DNA of 64,000 nucleotides from Artemisia argyi (Eukaryota > Streptophyta > Magnoliopsida > Asterales > Asteraceae): the NCBI GenBank assembly GCA_030686995.1, contig CM060707.1, forward strand, positions 79,527,472 through 79,591,471, read 5' to 3'. Position numbers and translations under genes: made by a program. The notes under the pieces were generated by a model. That model was not told where the DNA came from. It ran no database searches and saw nothing but the letters and a program-made list of their open reading frames with translations. Of this stretch, positions 22,133 through 34,580 are shown one piece after another. The first letter of the stretch is position 1. Every line of letters begins with the position of its first letter.

Positions 22133-22232
22133 CGATTAAGAACGCTCCAAACATGGGAGACTTAGCACGTTCCACCAATAAGGCGAGACTTTAGGGTTAA
22201 GAACGCTCCACCAAAAATGGCGAGACTTTAGG
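22133..22232. repeat. Short tandem repeat inside the RT-C LTR
   Basis: About three units containing AAGAACGCTCCA and GGCGAGACTTTAGG. The second LTR carries the same block at about 26910-27009. Confidence 0.75.
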
Positions 22233-23759
22233 TCATAGTACGTACAGTTCATTAAGTTCAAAAGTTCAAATAATAATTCATGCATCCACCCCAAAGCGAT
22301 TAAAATAGTTAGAAAAAGGGGTTCGTGAATACTCACCTGATATAAGCGATATGATAACAAAAAGGTATGAACTAAAGTAAGGCGCGCACTCTATCCGCAA
22401 CCTAAATGAATGATATGATCTACTTTAGATCATGAAATGAAGAAAGGAATGTACATGCACATGTTCCCTATACCACTCTACTCTTTGAAAAAAAAAAACA
22501 CTTGTGTTATCAAAAATATATAATCCAAGAATTTGGAAAAATATTGCTATTAGAAAATAAAATAAGCTAGTTGCAATATATATACTTATATATATATATC
22601 GTATGTTTCCATGTTAGTATTGAAATCCTCGGGTTGAAATCCTTGAAATAACGCCTTGAAATGATGAAAATATACTTGTAATAACTAATACTTCATTAAT
22701 TATAAAATTTGGTACTTGGTATTATTTCTAGCTTCTAAAGTTACTACGTAGTTTTTGTGTCAATATTACCAAAAGCTGTCAAAGTAAAATGGGTTTTGCC
22801 GATATTCAAACGTGAATATCTTTGTCGTTATATGTCCGTTTTACTTGTTCTTTATATCCACGGTTACGTCTTAGTATGTAGTAATATATTTTGGAAAGCT
22901 CGGCTCCTCCGGGTTACGTCTAAAGTCTCTTTTTGTCCAATGAAAAACGTCCAACAGCAACTATTTTTCAGAAAAATACTTTTCGTCAACAATCTTGCAA
23001 AAATCATAACTTCTTCGTTATAAACTCTTTTTAATCCGTTCTTTCGCCTACGGATTCGTTTTTGAAAGTATTTTCTAAAATTTTTTCCAAAGTTCCCTTA
23101 GTGTTTACTGATTTTCCAGGATTTCACAAAATGGGACAGCATGTCTAAAACATGCTCCAAATCAAGTTTTCAAGGTTTATAACTAATTTCTAACATCACC
23201 AAACCTCTTGTAATCACCACATAGCTAATCTAATCCTACCATACACCTTCTTAGGGTGCCATGGGCTCCTAACCAAGTTATTATAGCAAGGGAATTCATA
23301 AATAAAAAGTTAGGGTTTGTATGTTCCATTTTTGACAAAATAAATGGTGGTATAGCTAGTTGTACATGGTTTTTAGCATGGAACTCATGCAATACAAGTA
23401 AATATAAGATGATTCATGTAAAAATAAAGTTGATAACTTACTTGATAAAATGAGATGATTAGATGATGAGTATGCTTGGATTACTTGTGTTTTTGTTGCT
23501 TGTATCTTAACTAGAATCATAAAAGGAGTAAGATTGTAGCTTTAAGTTATGAAAAACCTTCACTTGATCTTGGGATTTATCTTGGGTCGTGGGGTTGAAG
23601 AGAGGAAAGGGTGAGATGATTTTCTTTCTTATCTAAAAGTATATGTTATGATTTTAGGTTTTTAGTTAAAGTATAAGTTTAGAGGTTTATTAGTTTAATA
23701 TAGGTAATCAATGCACAAGGTTAAGGGGTGTTTCATGTGGCCGGTTTTTGGTGAGCCAA

Positions 23760-23775
23760 GGGGGGGGGGGGGGGG
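23760..23775. repeat. Poly(G) run in the RT-C left LTR
   Basis: G16, against G14 in the right LTR (28537-28550). In element sense it is poly(C), about 65 bases upstream of a weak TATA-like TATATTAAA. Confidence 0.9.
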
Positions 23776-24501
23776 TAGGGGTACTTGGTATTTAATTAGG
23801 AATTTAGTGTAACGTTAAGTATTATTACGTGTTATTCGTTAAAATTGGGTACCGGGTTTAATAGAAATAAACGTTCACAAAGTTAACCGGGATGAAATAA
23901 AGTTATAATAATGATAAAAATATATTAAAAATATGTTGGGTACATTTACTGAGTGATCGGGTGATTATTGTTTAGTTTTCACGAAAACCGTCGTTATATT
24001 CATACGCGTACGTTATAAATAAAATAAATTTCCAAAATACTGGGTAACTGAATGTTATAACTTTTATGATGTTAAAATGGATATAAAAATTATGTCGGGA
24101 CCATTGTGGGAATATTTAGATATATTCGTCGTGTATAAACCGGGTGTTAACGTTTAATTATAAATACTTATACGTAAAACGTTAAATATACTAAATATAT
24201 TAATTTGAGAATCCCAAGAGTGGTATAGCATGTAAATGACATTATGATGATATGCAGACTATTCTAGTCCGTATGAGAGGTCCTTACTGATAATGCACGT
24301 GAATAGTGGAATTTCTTCCGGAATGAATAGTGTTCTGTGAATAGTAAAATTTTCAAATGTTTCTCAAAATATCAAACGGACATCAAAAACGATGAATAGT
24401 AAAATGATGAATAGTGTTTTGATGAATAGTAATTGATGAATAGTGAATTTCCAAAGTGGAAAAAAAATACACGTAGACGTGAAAAATATCGGGTTGTTAC
24501 A

Positions 24502-24520
24502 TTCTACCAACCTTAAAAGG
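24502..24520 (-). other. Polypurine-tract region of RT-C
   Basis: Minus-strand CCTTTTAAGGTTGGTAGAA directly before the 3' LTR start (TGTAACAACC). The purine-rich part is AAGGTTGGTAGAA. Placement next to the LTR is the main support. Confidence 0.6.
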
Positions 24521-24692
24521 AATCTCGTCCTCGAGATTCAATTCATCCATTCTATAGGTGTATGTGCTCGCTGTTAGGTTTGATGAAGTAACTAAGGTCG
24601 AAAACGCTAGGTCTCGGATTATATCAATGTCGTGAACTTGGTAAGAAATAAAAATAAGTTATGCACTCAAGATTAAGAAGTAAGGAGGTTGT

Positions 24693-25838
24693 TCAAAAGA
24701 ATGTACCCGGCATGTTGTCCTGATTCTGTGGGGTTAAATGATTCCCTAGGAAGTAAGCTCGGCCACGTGCAGGGGGGATTTCAATATTCTGATCTTGAGG
24801 GCCTTCAACTGCCAACGCCAGATTCGGACGATTCTGTCCTTGGTTAGGAGTTCTTTTCAACTTTGGACAGGTATTCCTGAGATGATCCAAGCTTCCACAT
24901 TCATAACATGCTGGCCTTGGTCCTTGGTTCAAAGTCCTGTTTGAGCAATTTCGCATGAAGTGGCCCGACTGTCCGCATTTGGTGCATCTTGGGCAGTCTC
25001 CTGAGTGGTGGTAGTTACATCGAGTGCACATAGGATGTGGACCGGCATATCTTCTGGGCCCTTGAGTTGTTGCTCCGTAGTTTCCCATTACTCGTTGTCT
25101 CTTGTCCTGTTGGTCTTGATCACGGCTTCTTTGCTGATCTTCCTGTCTCTTTCGTCCTCCATCGTTTCCTTTCGTTAGTCCACCAGACCTGATCACATCA
25201 TTTGTCAAGCGGTATGCCATGCCCACAGCAGCTTGCAGAGTGGTTGGGTTTGATGAAGTGACATCCCTCCTGATTTCAGGAATCAACCCCCAAACATATC
25301 GATCAATCAGCTTCTCCACAGTGGAGACCATATGAGGAACCATCTTAGTTAGCTCATGGAAACGGGCCGTGTACTTGTCAACTTCTACTCCTACCATCAA
25401 GTGGTTCCAAAATTCCACTTCCAGCTTCTCCACTTCATCTTTTCTGCAGTACTCGTCAGTTAGTAGTTTCTTAAATGCTTTCCAAGATAATCCATTTGCA
25501 GCCTCTCTTCCTTGAGTCTGTAGCTGGTTGTTCCACCAAGTCAATGCTCGACCTTGAAGCAGACCCGCAGAGAACTCAACCTTATCTCCTTCAGCACATT
25601 TAGTGATGCTGAGTTTCGACTCAACATTCTCAAACCATGATAGCAGTCCAATGGCACCCTCAGTGCCATAAAATTCCATTGGTTTGCACGTCATGAAAGT
25701 CTTATAGTTGCATCCCTGACCGTTGTTCGAGGCACCTGCTCCATTATTAATCCGTCCAGCATCAATGTGCGCAACAATCTGAGTGAGGAGGTCTGCTAAT
25801 CCAGCAGCAGTGTCATTCGGAGGGTTTATTGCGGCCAT
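24693..25838 (-). CDS. gag: RT-C gag, intact
   Basis: Uninterrupted 381-residue frame starting at the ATG of MAAINPPND (25836-25838). An upstream in-frame ATG exists, but this one matches the usual start of the family. A retrotransposon gag domain covers about residues 55-190 ([74 protein letters not shown]). A basic, Gln-rich linker follows, then two CX2CX4HX4C zinc knuckles (residues 285-298 and 311-324) after a Cys/His-rich CTRC...DCPRC segment. The frame stops at MPGTFF, where autonomous relatives lead into protease, so pol was removed cleanly. Gag should assemble the particle and package RNA. With young LTRs and an intact frame, this copy could be mobilised by pol from a full relative. 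Confidence 0.93.
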   Translation of the reverse strand: MAAINPPNDTAAGLADLLTQIVAHIDAGRINNGAGASNNGQGCNYKTFMTCKPMEFYGTEGAIGLLSWFENVESKLSITKCAEGDKVEFSAGLLQGRALTWWNNQLQTQGREAANGLSWKAFKKLLTDEYCRKDEVEKLEVEFWNHLMVGVEVDKYTARFHELTKMVPHMVSTVEKLIDRYVWGLIPEIRRDVTSSNPTTLQAAVGMAYRLTNDVIRSGGLTKGNDGGRKRQEDQQRSRDQDQQDKRQRVMGNYGATTQGPRRYAGPHPMCTRCNYHHSGDCPRCTKCGQSGHFMRNCSNRTLNQGPRPACYECGSLDHLRNTCPKLKRTPNQGQNRPNLALAVEGPQDQNIEIPPARGRAYFLGNHLTPQNQDNMPGTFF

Positions 25839-26310
25839 GTCTCTGCAATAGACAAAAAATAGTTGGTTGAGTGAGCGACACATGAATGATGACGGAGGAT
25901 GTACAGTACAATAACAGTCGTGACATGGAGATCGCAAAATGATGGAAACAAAGGCATGCTTAATCTAATGGGGCATAAGGTAGCAAGGAGAAAGTATATA
26001 CATGAAGGCATATATAAGGTACGGTAACAGAAACTGAAACATATAAACAGGTTATGCATACCCACCCGACCAATGCAACTTCAGGTGACCAGACTCTCTA
26101 GACCCGACCAAACATGATCTTTGACTACTACTCCCTTCATCGCATGATTCTTCCTGAATTATACATAGGTGATCAGGCTATGCATACTTGAGGATTAATA
26201 ATGCAATGCTAAGACTAGTCGACTCGTATCATTTTTGGTATTTAAGAAAAATGTTACTTTGGTTATAGTTGCGATTTTTATTTTAGAAAAATTGGCATTC
26301 TCTATAACCT
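25839..26310. other. RT-C leader between primer binding site and gag
   Basis: About 470 bases of 5' untranslated leader in element sense. The frames here have no ATG of their own with domain support. Confidence 0.55.
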
Positions 26311-26325
26311 CTGGCTCTGATGCCA
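26311..26325 (-). other. Primer binding site of RT-C
   Basis: TGGCATCAGAGCCAG on the minus strand, three bases inside the right LTR. It is a close match to the initiator-Met tRNA end (TGGTATCAGAGCC). Confidence 0.88.
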
Positions 26326-26328
26326 ATC

Positions 26329-29263
26329 TGTCACACCCTCGCCGAAGGCGGAAACACGAGATGTAACGAAATCGATATACATCACCAAAGAGAAATAAGA
26401 CAATACCATAATTTACATTAAGGAAAAATATAACATTACAACGTTGTTATTGCCGACTTTGGCAAATAAAAGACATAAGTTTGATTCCCAAAAGATGGTA
26501 TTTTAATACATAATGAAAAGGAGGGACATGTGAAAACTTCATTATGCAAGACCTTGCTGACAAGCTTACTGACGATCACCTGAAATGCATGAGAGAAAAC
26601 GGTCAACTATAAAAATAGTTGGTGAGTATAAACGTTTTATTTAATATGAGAAACCATTAGAGAAAGTTCACAAGCCAAAGGCGTTGTCAAGTATTATGTC
26701 TTGTAGTCAAGCACCCGCGGTCATAATAAGTCACAATATAAGCACCACATATATAATAATGTATGCCATGCAAAGCCCCTAATTAAATAATATGCGTCCC
26801 GTAACATAGTGGACGAGAGGTTGGCCGACCTCTAATAGCGCTATCCATACTACTAATAGGTGTCGAACAATGCGAATGTACGAACAGTACATCATACAAC
26901 TATTATATACGATTAAGAACGCTCCAAACATGGGAGACTTAGCACGCTCCACCAATAAGGCGAGACTTTAGGGTTAAGAACGCTCCACCAAAAATGGCGA
27001 GACTTTAGGTCATAGTACGTACAGTTCATTAAGTTCAAAAGTTCAAATAATAATTCATGCATCCACCCCAAAGCGATTAAAATAGTTAGAAAAAGGGGTT
27101 CGTGAATACTCACCTGATATAAGCGATATGATAACAAAAAGGTATGAACTAAAGTAAGGCGCGCACTCTATCCGCAACCTAAATGAATGATATGATCTAC
27201 TTTAGATCATGAAATGAAGAAAGGAATGTACATGCACATGTTCCCTATACCACTCTACTCTTTGAAAAAAAAAAACACTTGTGTTATCAAAAATATATAA
27301 TCCAAGAATTTGGAAAAATATTGCTATTAGAAAATAAAATAAGCTAGTTGCAATATATATATTTATATATATATATCGTATGTTTCCATGTTAGTATTGA
27401 AATCCTCGGGTTGAAATCCTTGAAATAACGCCTTGAAATGATGAAAATATACTTGTAATAACTAATACTTCATTAATTATAAAATTTGGTACTTGGTATT
27501 ATTTCTAGCTTCTAAAGTTACTACGTAGTTTTTGTGTCAATATTACCAAAAGCTGTCAAAGTAAAATGGGTTTTGCCGATATTCAAACGTGAATATCTTT
27601 GTCGTTATATGTCCGTTTTACTTGTTCTTTATATGCACGGTTACGTCTTAGTATGTAGTAATATTTTTTGGAAAGCTCGGCTCCTCCGGGTTACGTCTAA
27701 AGTCTCTTTTTGTCCAATGAAAAACGTCCAACAGCAACTATTTTTCAGAAAAATACTTTTCGTCAACAATCTTGCAAAAATCATAACTTCTTCGTTATAA
27801 ACTCTTTTTAATCCATTCTTTCGCCTACGGATTCGTTTTTGAAAGTATTTTCTAAAATTTTTGCCAAAGTTCCCTTAGTGTTTACTGATTTTCCAGGATT
27901 TCACAAAATGGGACAGCATGTCTAAAACATGCTCCAAATCAAGTTTTCAAGGTTTATAACTAATTTCTAACATCACCAAACCTCTTGTAATCACCACATA
28001 GCTAATCTAATCCTACCATACACCTTCTTAGGGTGCCATGGGCTCCTAACCAAGTTATTATAGCAAAGGAATTCATAAATAAAAAGTTAGGGTTTGTATG
28101 TTCCATTTTTGACAAAATAAATGGTGGTATAGCTAGTTGTACATGGTTTTTAGCATGGAACTCATGCAATACAAGTAAATATAAGATGATTCATGTAAAA
28201 ATAAAGTTGATAACTTACTTGATAAAATGAGATGATTAGATGATGAGTATGCTTGGATTACTTGTGTTTTTGTTGCTTGTATCTTAACTAGAATCATAAA
28301 AGGAGTAAGATTGTAGCTTTAAGTTATGAAAAACCTTCACTTGATCTTGGGATTTATCTTGGGTCGTGGGGTTGAAGAGAGGAAAGGGTGAGATGATTTT
28401 CTTTCTTATCTAAAAGTATATGTTATGATTTTAGGTTTTTAGTTAAAGTATAAGTTTAGAGGTTTATTAGTTTAATATAGGTAATCAATGCACAAGGTTA
28501 AGGGGTGTTTCATGTGGCCGGTTTTTGGTGAGCCAAGGGGGGGGGGGGGGTAGGGGTACTTGGTATTTAATTAGGAATTTAGTGTAACGTTAAGTGTTAT
28601 TACGTGTTATTCGTTAAAATCGGGTACCGGGTTTAATAGAAATAAACGTTCACAAAGTTAACCGGGATAAAATAAAGTTATAATAATGATAAAAACATAT
28701 TAAAAATATGTTGGGTACATTTACTGAGTGATCGGGTGATTATTGTTTAGTTTTCACGAAAACCGTCGTTATATTCATACGCGTACGTTATAAATAAAAT
28801 AAATTTCCAAAATACTGGGTAACTGAATGTTATAACTTTTATGATGTTAAAATGGATATAAAAATTATGTCGGGACCATTGTGGGAATATTTAGATATAT
28901 TCGTCGTGTATAAACCAGATGTTAACGTTTAATTATAAATACTTATACGTAAAACGTTAAATATACTAAATATATTAATTTGAGAATCCCAAGAGTGGTA
29001 TAGCATGTAAATGACATTATGATGATATGCAGACTATTCTAGTCCGTATGAGAGGTCCTTACTGATAATGCACGTGAATAGTGGAATTTCTTCCGGAATG
29101 AATAGTGTTCTGTGAATAGTAAAATTTTCAAATGTTTCTCAGAATATCAAACGGACATCAAAAACGATGAATAGTAAAATGATGAATAGTGTTTTGATGA
29201 ATAGTGAATTTCCAAAGTGGAAAAAAAAATACACGTAGACGTGAAAAATATCGGGTTGTTACA
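26329..29263 (-). repeat. 5' LTR of RT-C (right copy)
   Basis: Near-identical to the left LTR. Visible differences include the poly(G) length (G14), a 14-base deletion in the GAATAGT cluster near 29205 and scattered single substitutions. By eye divergence is around 1 percent or less, which would mean a recent insertion. Confidence 0.93.
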
Positions 29264-29268
29264 CAAAA
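29264..29268. repeat. Right target-site duplication of RT-C (CAAAA)
   Basis: Exact match to 21547-21551. Confidence 0.85.
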
Positions 29269-31086
29269 TAAGCACTAGTTTGTTGAGTGGGACTGATAAG
29301 CTATCTAAAAAGCTAATGGTGAGGTCTGGGGCCCACTGGATAAGCCAGAATGAGCTTATGAAAAATGGGTGAAAACCTGGTGCAGGGGAGGGTGTTTGCC
29401 CTGCTAGTCTAAATAAGCACTTGAAGAATCCACAGAAAAAATCTTAGAAATATGCCAATGGTGGATTTCAAAACTTAAGTTATTAGACTTTAACTTGTAA
29501 AAAGCTTGAGGCTTAAATATGAACAAAAAAATCATGAAAAATCCTTGAAAAAATGGTTTTCTTCCTAACTATGCAATTTTGACATTTTGAGTTATGATCT
29601 AAAGATGACCTAGATGAACTTTGAGCTTAATCTAATGACTGAAAATGATGTTTTAGGTTAAAATGAAACTAAATTAAGCTATTCCAACTACTTATGAACA
29701 AATATGAAGGATTTGAGACCCTAAATCCTCATAATGACCACTTATGGTGAGATTGAAGGTGATTTTGACTTTCTTTCAAACAAGGTCTGGTTTTTATGGT
29801 TGTTGTGATCTAATGAGACCTAATGTGACTTAAATGAACCAAGAACAACAACAAAAATAGGCTAGAACACAGAACCACAAGCAAATCCAAACAACCTGAT
29901 TTAAAAAGGATTTTGAGGTTTTGAATCAAATGTACACCTAAGACTTTGGGACTGCTTCTAATAACCTTATTATGATCCAATAACCTAAAATGAACACATA
30001 AACAAGTCTTACAAGTATATATACCTAGAAATGCAACCTGTGCAATTTTGACAGTCCAAATGAGTTTTTAAAGCACAAGGAGCTCTACTAAACTCGCAAC
30101 TGATTTCAAGTGATAATATGAATAAGTTACACTAAATAAGCATATACAACATAGAGATAAGCTAGGATAAGCAATGAACAGTAAAACTTGAAATTTTAAG
30201 AAAATCCTTACAAAGTGCAATCCTGCTAAGTACCATGAACCAAGGACCAAGTAATCAATCCTATAGGCTTCCACAAGCCACTAAACCATAGCCATCCATG
30301 ATTCACTATGCTCCAGCCATCATCAACTTCAAACCTGCAAATTTTGATTTTTTATCTATTTTTCTGATTTTTTTTTATTTTTATAAACTAAACTGGTTTT
30401 TAAGGTTTTTAATAGCTTTTAGAAGCTATATAGGGAGCTTATATGAGCTATGAAGTCCATAATAACAAGTATCAACACTAATTAAACTGTATGAGATTTT
30501 TGAAATTTAAAAAGTGCATAAACTGAGATTGTAAAATCAAACTAAAATTGGAACATGAAATAGACTTAGATTAACATAAAAATGCTCAGTAGAGAGTTTT
30601 GAACTGAAAATTACAAAAGGAGATGATAAATTAAGCTAATCGACATTATTTTTAACTAATTAAGCTACTACTCCTTCTCTTCTCCTTTTTCTCCCTTTTA
30701 TAGCCCTCAATTAGACTTTGTGGGTCCCTATGATCATATCCGAGCAATAATCCAAGCCATTGGATGGCTCAAACTCATCCTAGCCATTGATGCGTTTTTT
30801 GGCGGGAAAGGTTGTTTGACCCAGTTATCTGTTTTTTAGTGCAAGTGGGGGTGGTGCATTTAATGCTGAGGTGAAGGGAGGTGGATAGTGGATGGGGTGG
30901 TGGAGATGGGACTGGTTCAGGCAAGTGGGGAGGAGCTGGGAGGGAAGGAATGGTTAAAGGGGTCGTTTGGCCTATTTTTATTATTAAAACGGGAAAGGGA
31001 AGTTGGGCCTGAGGTTTTGGGCTTGTGAAATGGATCAGGCCAAAGGGTGGTGGATTGGTTTGTATTTGGATTGGATTTGGATTTTG
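29269..31086. other. Older repeat-derived DNA, no supported gene
   Basis: Continuation of the AT-rich sequence interrupted by RT-C. A minus-strand TATAAA with purine-rich sequence downstream occurs at about 30697-30705, and the sequence above it is richer in GC. This would fit the promoter part of an old LTR, but no partner copy exists in the window. Confidence 0.35.
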
Positions 31087-31640
31087 TAATATTAAAGGGT
31101 CCGGTTTGGTTTTGTAATGACAACAAGGACCAATTGTGTAACTTCTTGAAAATTGAGGGGCTGGTTTTGTAATTTCCCCAAAGTCATCATAAGGCTGAAA
31201 TTGTCAAGTATGAATATCCCAAGGACCATTTTTGCAATCTGATTTGTTCAGGGACCATTCTTCCCAAATTTGAATCTTCAGGGATCACTTTTGCAATTTC
31301 AAAAAAGTACAAGGGTTTGATCTGTCATTCTTCCAAAATATTCACAAGGGTGTATTTTGCCAAATTTGATTAGTATAAGGGCCATAGGTGATGAATTTAA
31401 TCCCAAGGGCTAGTTATGCCAAAACTGAAACTTCAGGGACTAAACTTATAATTTCTTCAAATCTTTCACCCAGGAACTAAACTTGGCAATTTGTGAACTC
31501 CAAGGACCAGTGTTGACTTTTTCTACCAAAATCCAATGCTCAGGGGTCATTTCTGTCAATTTTCAAACTTGAGGGACCATTTCTGCCAATTTTGCAAACT
31601 TTTGCTCCAAGGACTTTTTTTGGCATTTGGTGATTCTCCA
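31087..31640. repeat. Degenerate repeat of about 40 bp (AAGGGACCATTTTGCAATTT type)
   Basis: About a dozen units can be read, each with a form of AGGGACCA or AAGGGCTA followed by TTTTGCCAATTT (for example near 31200, 31245, 31277, 31355, 31430, 31560, 31575). Similar words occur in reverse orientation inside the RT-E left LTR (about 52330-52700). No coding potential. Confidence 0.7.
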
Positions 31641-31948
31641 AGGTGTGTTTGAGCTCAAAAATGATGATTTGCTTCCCCGGCTTTGGCTTTTGATACGATT
31701 TCCAAACTCGTGCTCCTTTTTGTCCTTTTTTGCCTGATTTATGCCAATTTCTGAAATATCCGTTCCTTCACGATCACAAACATAAAAAACACAATATCTT
31801 TGGCATTTATGGTTAGTTTGTGTCTGTTCTGGTCTTAAAATGGACAGAAAAAGGTGTGTGAATAAGCACACACCAAGGGGTCGGATAGTCATGCACTATC
31901 TAGTACAAAATCAACCCTATTTTCTATACCTAATAGAATACCAATATA
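31641..31948. other. Flank left of RT-D
   Basis: No gene is supported. The 109-codon minus frame here (31563-31892) overlaps the degenerate repeat and shows no domain. Confidence 0.4.
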
Positions 31949-31953
31949 GACTA
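31949..31953. repeat. Left target-site duplication of RT-D (GACTA)
   Basis: Exact match to 42484-42488. Confidence 0.9.
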
Positions 31954-32313
31954 TGTAGAAAACTAGAAGGGGGGTTGAATAGTTTACCGCTTTTTCGATT
32001 CTTATTTAGCTTAAATAACCTTTGAGAACTTGACGTTTGGTTAAAGATATAAGCACAACTTAATATGTTTGATTCTTTGAATAGACTTTACATGTGAATA
32101 ACAATTCCAACTTAACTTGTTTCATACTTTGAAAAGCTTTACTTGTAATGATCCTAACTTTTCTTGTTTAGTTCTTTGAAAAGCTTTACTTATGTTTAAA
32201 GATGTAAGAACAACATTACTTGTTTTGGTTCTTTGAAAAGCTTTATATGTGATCAACAATTCTAACTAAACAACAACATATAATAAGCAAAGGTAGAGAA
32301 AGAAACAATCAAA

Positions 32314-32395
32314 CCACAACACGATAGTTTATCGTGGTTCGGCTACAAGGACTCTTTTTCCTTGCCCTACATCCACGCCCCGAGTTTCCAACTCG
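32314..32395 (-). other. Three small stem-loops in the RT-D leader (left LTR copy)
   Basis: CCACAACACGATA pairs with TATCGTGG, CAAGGA with TCCTTG, and CGAGTT with AACTCG. The positions match the three hairpins of RT-B. The third stem differs from RT-B (CGAGTT/AACTCG against CGAGT/ACTCG) but still pairs. Confidence 0.5.
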
Positions 32396-32882
32396 AGAGT
32401 TATAAACACTAATCAACAAGCTCCTTTCACCGGCAGAGAAAACCTTACACGTCACTTATACTTTTACCGACACAAATCTAGATGTCGAGTTCTTTTACAA
32501 GGGTACAACCACTCCATTCGTCGCTTACACTTTTACCGACACAAAGCTAGATGTCGAGTTCTTTACCAAGGGTACAACCACTCCCGTTAGTTCTTTTACT
32601 AGGGTACAACAACTCCCAACACACTACGTATTTTGAGGCCTAAAATACTAACCTATAACTTCTACATACATGACACACATGAAGTATAAACTACCAAAGC
32701 TTATACATGATCAAGCTACCAAGACTTGCAACTTTAGAGTTGAAGCTTGCAACTTCTTGAATGATCTTGTGGAGTTCCTTGCTACATAAGAGAATCACAC
32801 AAGTCAAGGGTTACTGAGTTAGTTGAGAGAATATGTGAGAATAAGTCCTAAAGGGTTAGCCAAAAATCAAGCTATGGCTTGG

Positions 32883-32890
32883 TATTTATA
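32883..32890 (-). promoter_or_regulatory. TATA box of RT-D LTRs (left copy; right copy at 41986-41993)
   Basis: TATAAATA on the minus strand, about 20 bases downstream of the palindromic cassette in sense, the same spacing logic as RT-B. Confidence 0.6.
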
Positions 32891-32910
32891 GCACACCATA
32901 CTTCATGCTT

Positions 32911-32976
32911 GGCGGATCAGGCGGAACCCTCAGATGGGTTCCGTCCGTGTACCCCCAGGGTATCGCCGGGTCTGCA
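32911..32976 (-). repeat. Palindromic GC-rich cassette of RT-D, left LTR copy
   Basis: GGCGGAACCC and its complement GGGTTCCGYCC are separated by a few bases, followed by GGGTAYCGCCGGGTCTGC. The unit recurs at 35547-35689, 37909-37974 and 42014-42080. The sequence is unlike the RT-B cassette. Confidence 0.85.
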
Positions 32977-33380
32977 GTAGGTTTATGCAATAACTCTTCA
33001 AACCAAACAAGGTCTTGTCTCATAACACCTAGCAACCAAACAATGTCACATCACTTAAATTAAGTCAAACTCAAAACTTGTAAGCCACACCAAAGCAAGT
33101 CAAACACATTTCTTACCATAAATACATATAGACAAAACTTGCCATAAATGTGATGTGACAATTCTATTTTAAGAAATAAGTGTGATGTGACAAGACACTT
33201 TCTAATTTAAGAAATAAAAACAATGTTTAGTTTAAAAGGAAATGTAAACATTAGTTAAACAAGACTTAAACACTCAAAGTGATGATTTACTCTTTGCTAA
33301 AGTTCATACTTTGTCATTAACAAAACTTAGCAAAGATTGTAAAATATAAATAACGTTTTTAGGCGATATTTGTATTAACA

Positions 33381-33776
33381 ATCTCCCCCTTTTTGTTGAT
33401 GAAAAAACATAAACTTTATTTAAAAGTAAGCCATAAGATTTAGTGTTAAGTCTTATAAAGTTAGTATTAAAACTTGTTTTTGCAAATAGTTAGCGAAGCG
33501 GAAATATCAAAAGTTGAACAAGTTTAATATAAAATCTCCCCCTTTTTGTCGAAACAAAAAGTAGAGAAGCGAAGCGGAATAATGACCATGCTCCCCCTTG
33601 GTTGATACTCCCCCTAAATGGAGTGCCAAGAGAGGAGACATGGATTTTGAACCTACAAAAGAAAAGTTAGTTTCCGCACAAGATAAGTCATGAAAGTGTT
33701 TCATGTTAAAACACAACTAAGAGTTGTGAAGTGAAATAGTACAACACTCATGCTCCCCCTTGAATATTACTCCCCT
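33381..33776 (-). repeat. Polypurine tract array of RT-D
   Basis: Minus-strand AAAAAGGGGGAGAT abuts the 3' LTR (33381-33394). Further purine tracts lie at about 33533, 33591, 33608, 33752 and 33771, and two of the segments (ATGCTCCCCCTTG... plus-strand) look duplicated. The first tract is identical to that of RT-B. Confidence 0.75.
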
Positions 33777-34580
33777 AAATGGAGTATCAAGGAAGGAAAA
33801 CATGGATAATGAACCTACAAAAAGAGAGGTTAGTTTCTAAAGCACAAGATTTATGTATGGTACCATAACAAGGTATAGTTCACACATCATACCTAAATGG
33901 TCAACAAACAAAGAAAACCTTGTAGTGTAATGAAATTCATTTCATGTAAAATTTAGACTTCTTAAAAAGTCAAAGACAAGAAATTTTGGTTACACTATCC
34001 TACCTCTAGAAATAAAGAAATAGCTACAAATAAGCTACGACCATAAAAAGCTACAAGGAAATCATCATTTTCCTTTGTGAGAAACATTTTCCAAAAACAA
34101 GGCTAAGGTTGTTTAAGGAAGAAAATGTGGGTTGTGGTTGTAGCGGGCTTTATTTGAAGGTTGAGAGGGTGACACGGGTTTTGGTTTGTTGGTTTAAATG
34201 GGAAACATTTTCCACAAGAAACGGTTTTGTTTCATTTTGGAGACTCTAAACTTGGGACGTTCCATAATGTGGTTTAGGATAAACCTCATTTTATTGGATA
34301 GGGTGAAACAACAATGGTTTTGGGTGATGATACTCTTGTTGTGGTGGTTGGTTGTGGTCGAAAGACTCATTTTGGTTAAGCAATGACCTTGGTTATTCAT
34401 TTGTGAAAGGTGGTGGTTGTTGTTGGTCTTGGTGGAAGATCATTGAGATGCTTTTATTTTCTTATACGAAGAAAATAGAGATTCAAAGTGTTGGGAAGGT
34501 TCTTGTGGTAGTGGTAGTTATTGTTGTTGTGGTGGTTGTTGTTTGAACAAAATGGTGTAGGCTTGGTTATTTATAAATGG
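33777..34580. other. RT-D spacer before additional ORF 2
   Basis: No supported gene. Plus-strand frames rich in Trp/Val (34198-34546) are antisense artefacts of GGTGGTTGTTG-type low-complexity sequence. Confidence 0.4.

Larger units (their letters stand above)
21552..24501 (-). repeat. 3' LTR of RT-C (left copy)
   Basis: Starts TGTCACACCCTCGCC and ends ATATCGGGTTGTTACA. It contains a short tandem repeat of GGTTAAGAACGCTCCACCA (about 22133-22232), a G16 run (23760-23775) and clustered GAATAGT words near its right end (about 24300-24450). Small frames here are duplicated in the right LTR and have no domains. Confidence 0.93.
21552..29263 (-). mobile_element. RT-C: Ty3/gypsy element with intact gag and no pol
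   Basis: Two near-identical LTRs of about 2.94 kb (21552-24501 and 26329-29263) flank an internal region of only 1.83 kb that holds a single intact gag frame. The primer binding site (26311-26325), the 3' end sequence (24502 onward) and gag all give minus orientation. The structure fits the TR-GAG class of non-autonomous LTR elements. The gag end and the AATCTCGAGGACGAGATT motif before the 3' LTR resemble chromovirus (Del/Tekay-like) relatives from memory. Confidence 0.92.
31954..33380 (-). repeat. 3' LTR of RT-D (left copy)
   Basis: Starts TGTAGAAAACTAG (the right copy has TGTGG) and ends TTGTATTAACA. It contains a tandem repeat with TTCTTTGAAAAGCTTTA (about 32060-32250), a second tandem repeat with TTTTACCGACACAAA and AAGGGTACAACCACTCC (about 32460-32610), a palindromic cassette (32911-32976) and minus-strand TATAAATA (32883-32890). 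Confidence 0.93.

Noticed and set aside
22757..28230. Paired small plus-strand frames at 22757/27534 and 23256/28033
   Set aside because: They are the same LTR position seen twice. There is no domain, and they are antisense to the element.
34198..34546. Hydrophobic Val/Trp-rich plus-strand frames that looked like membrane peptides
   Set aside because: Antisense reading of GGTGGTTGTTG low-complexity sequence opposite the Ser/Pro-rich frame of RT-D.
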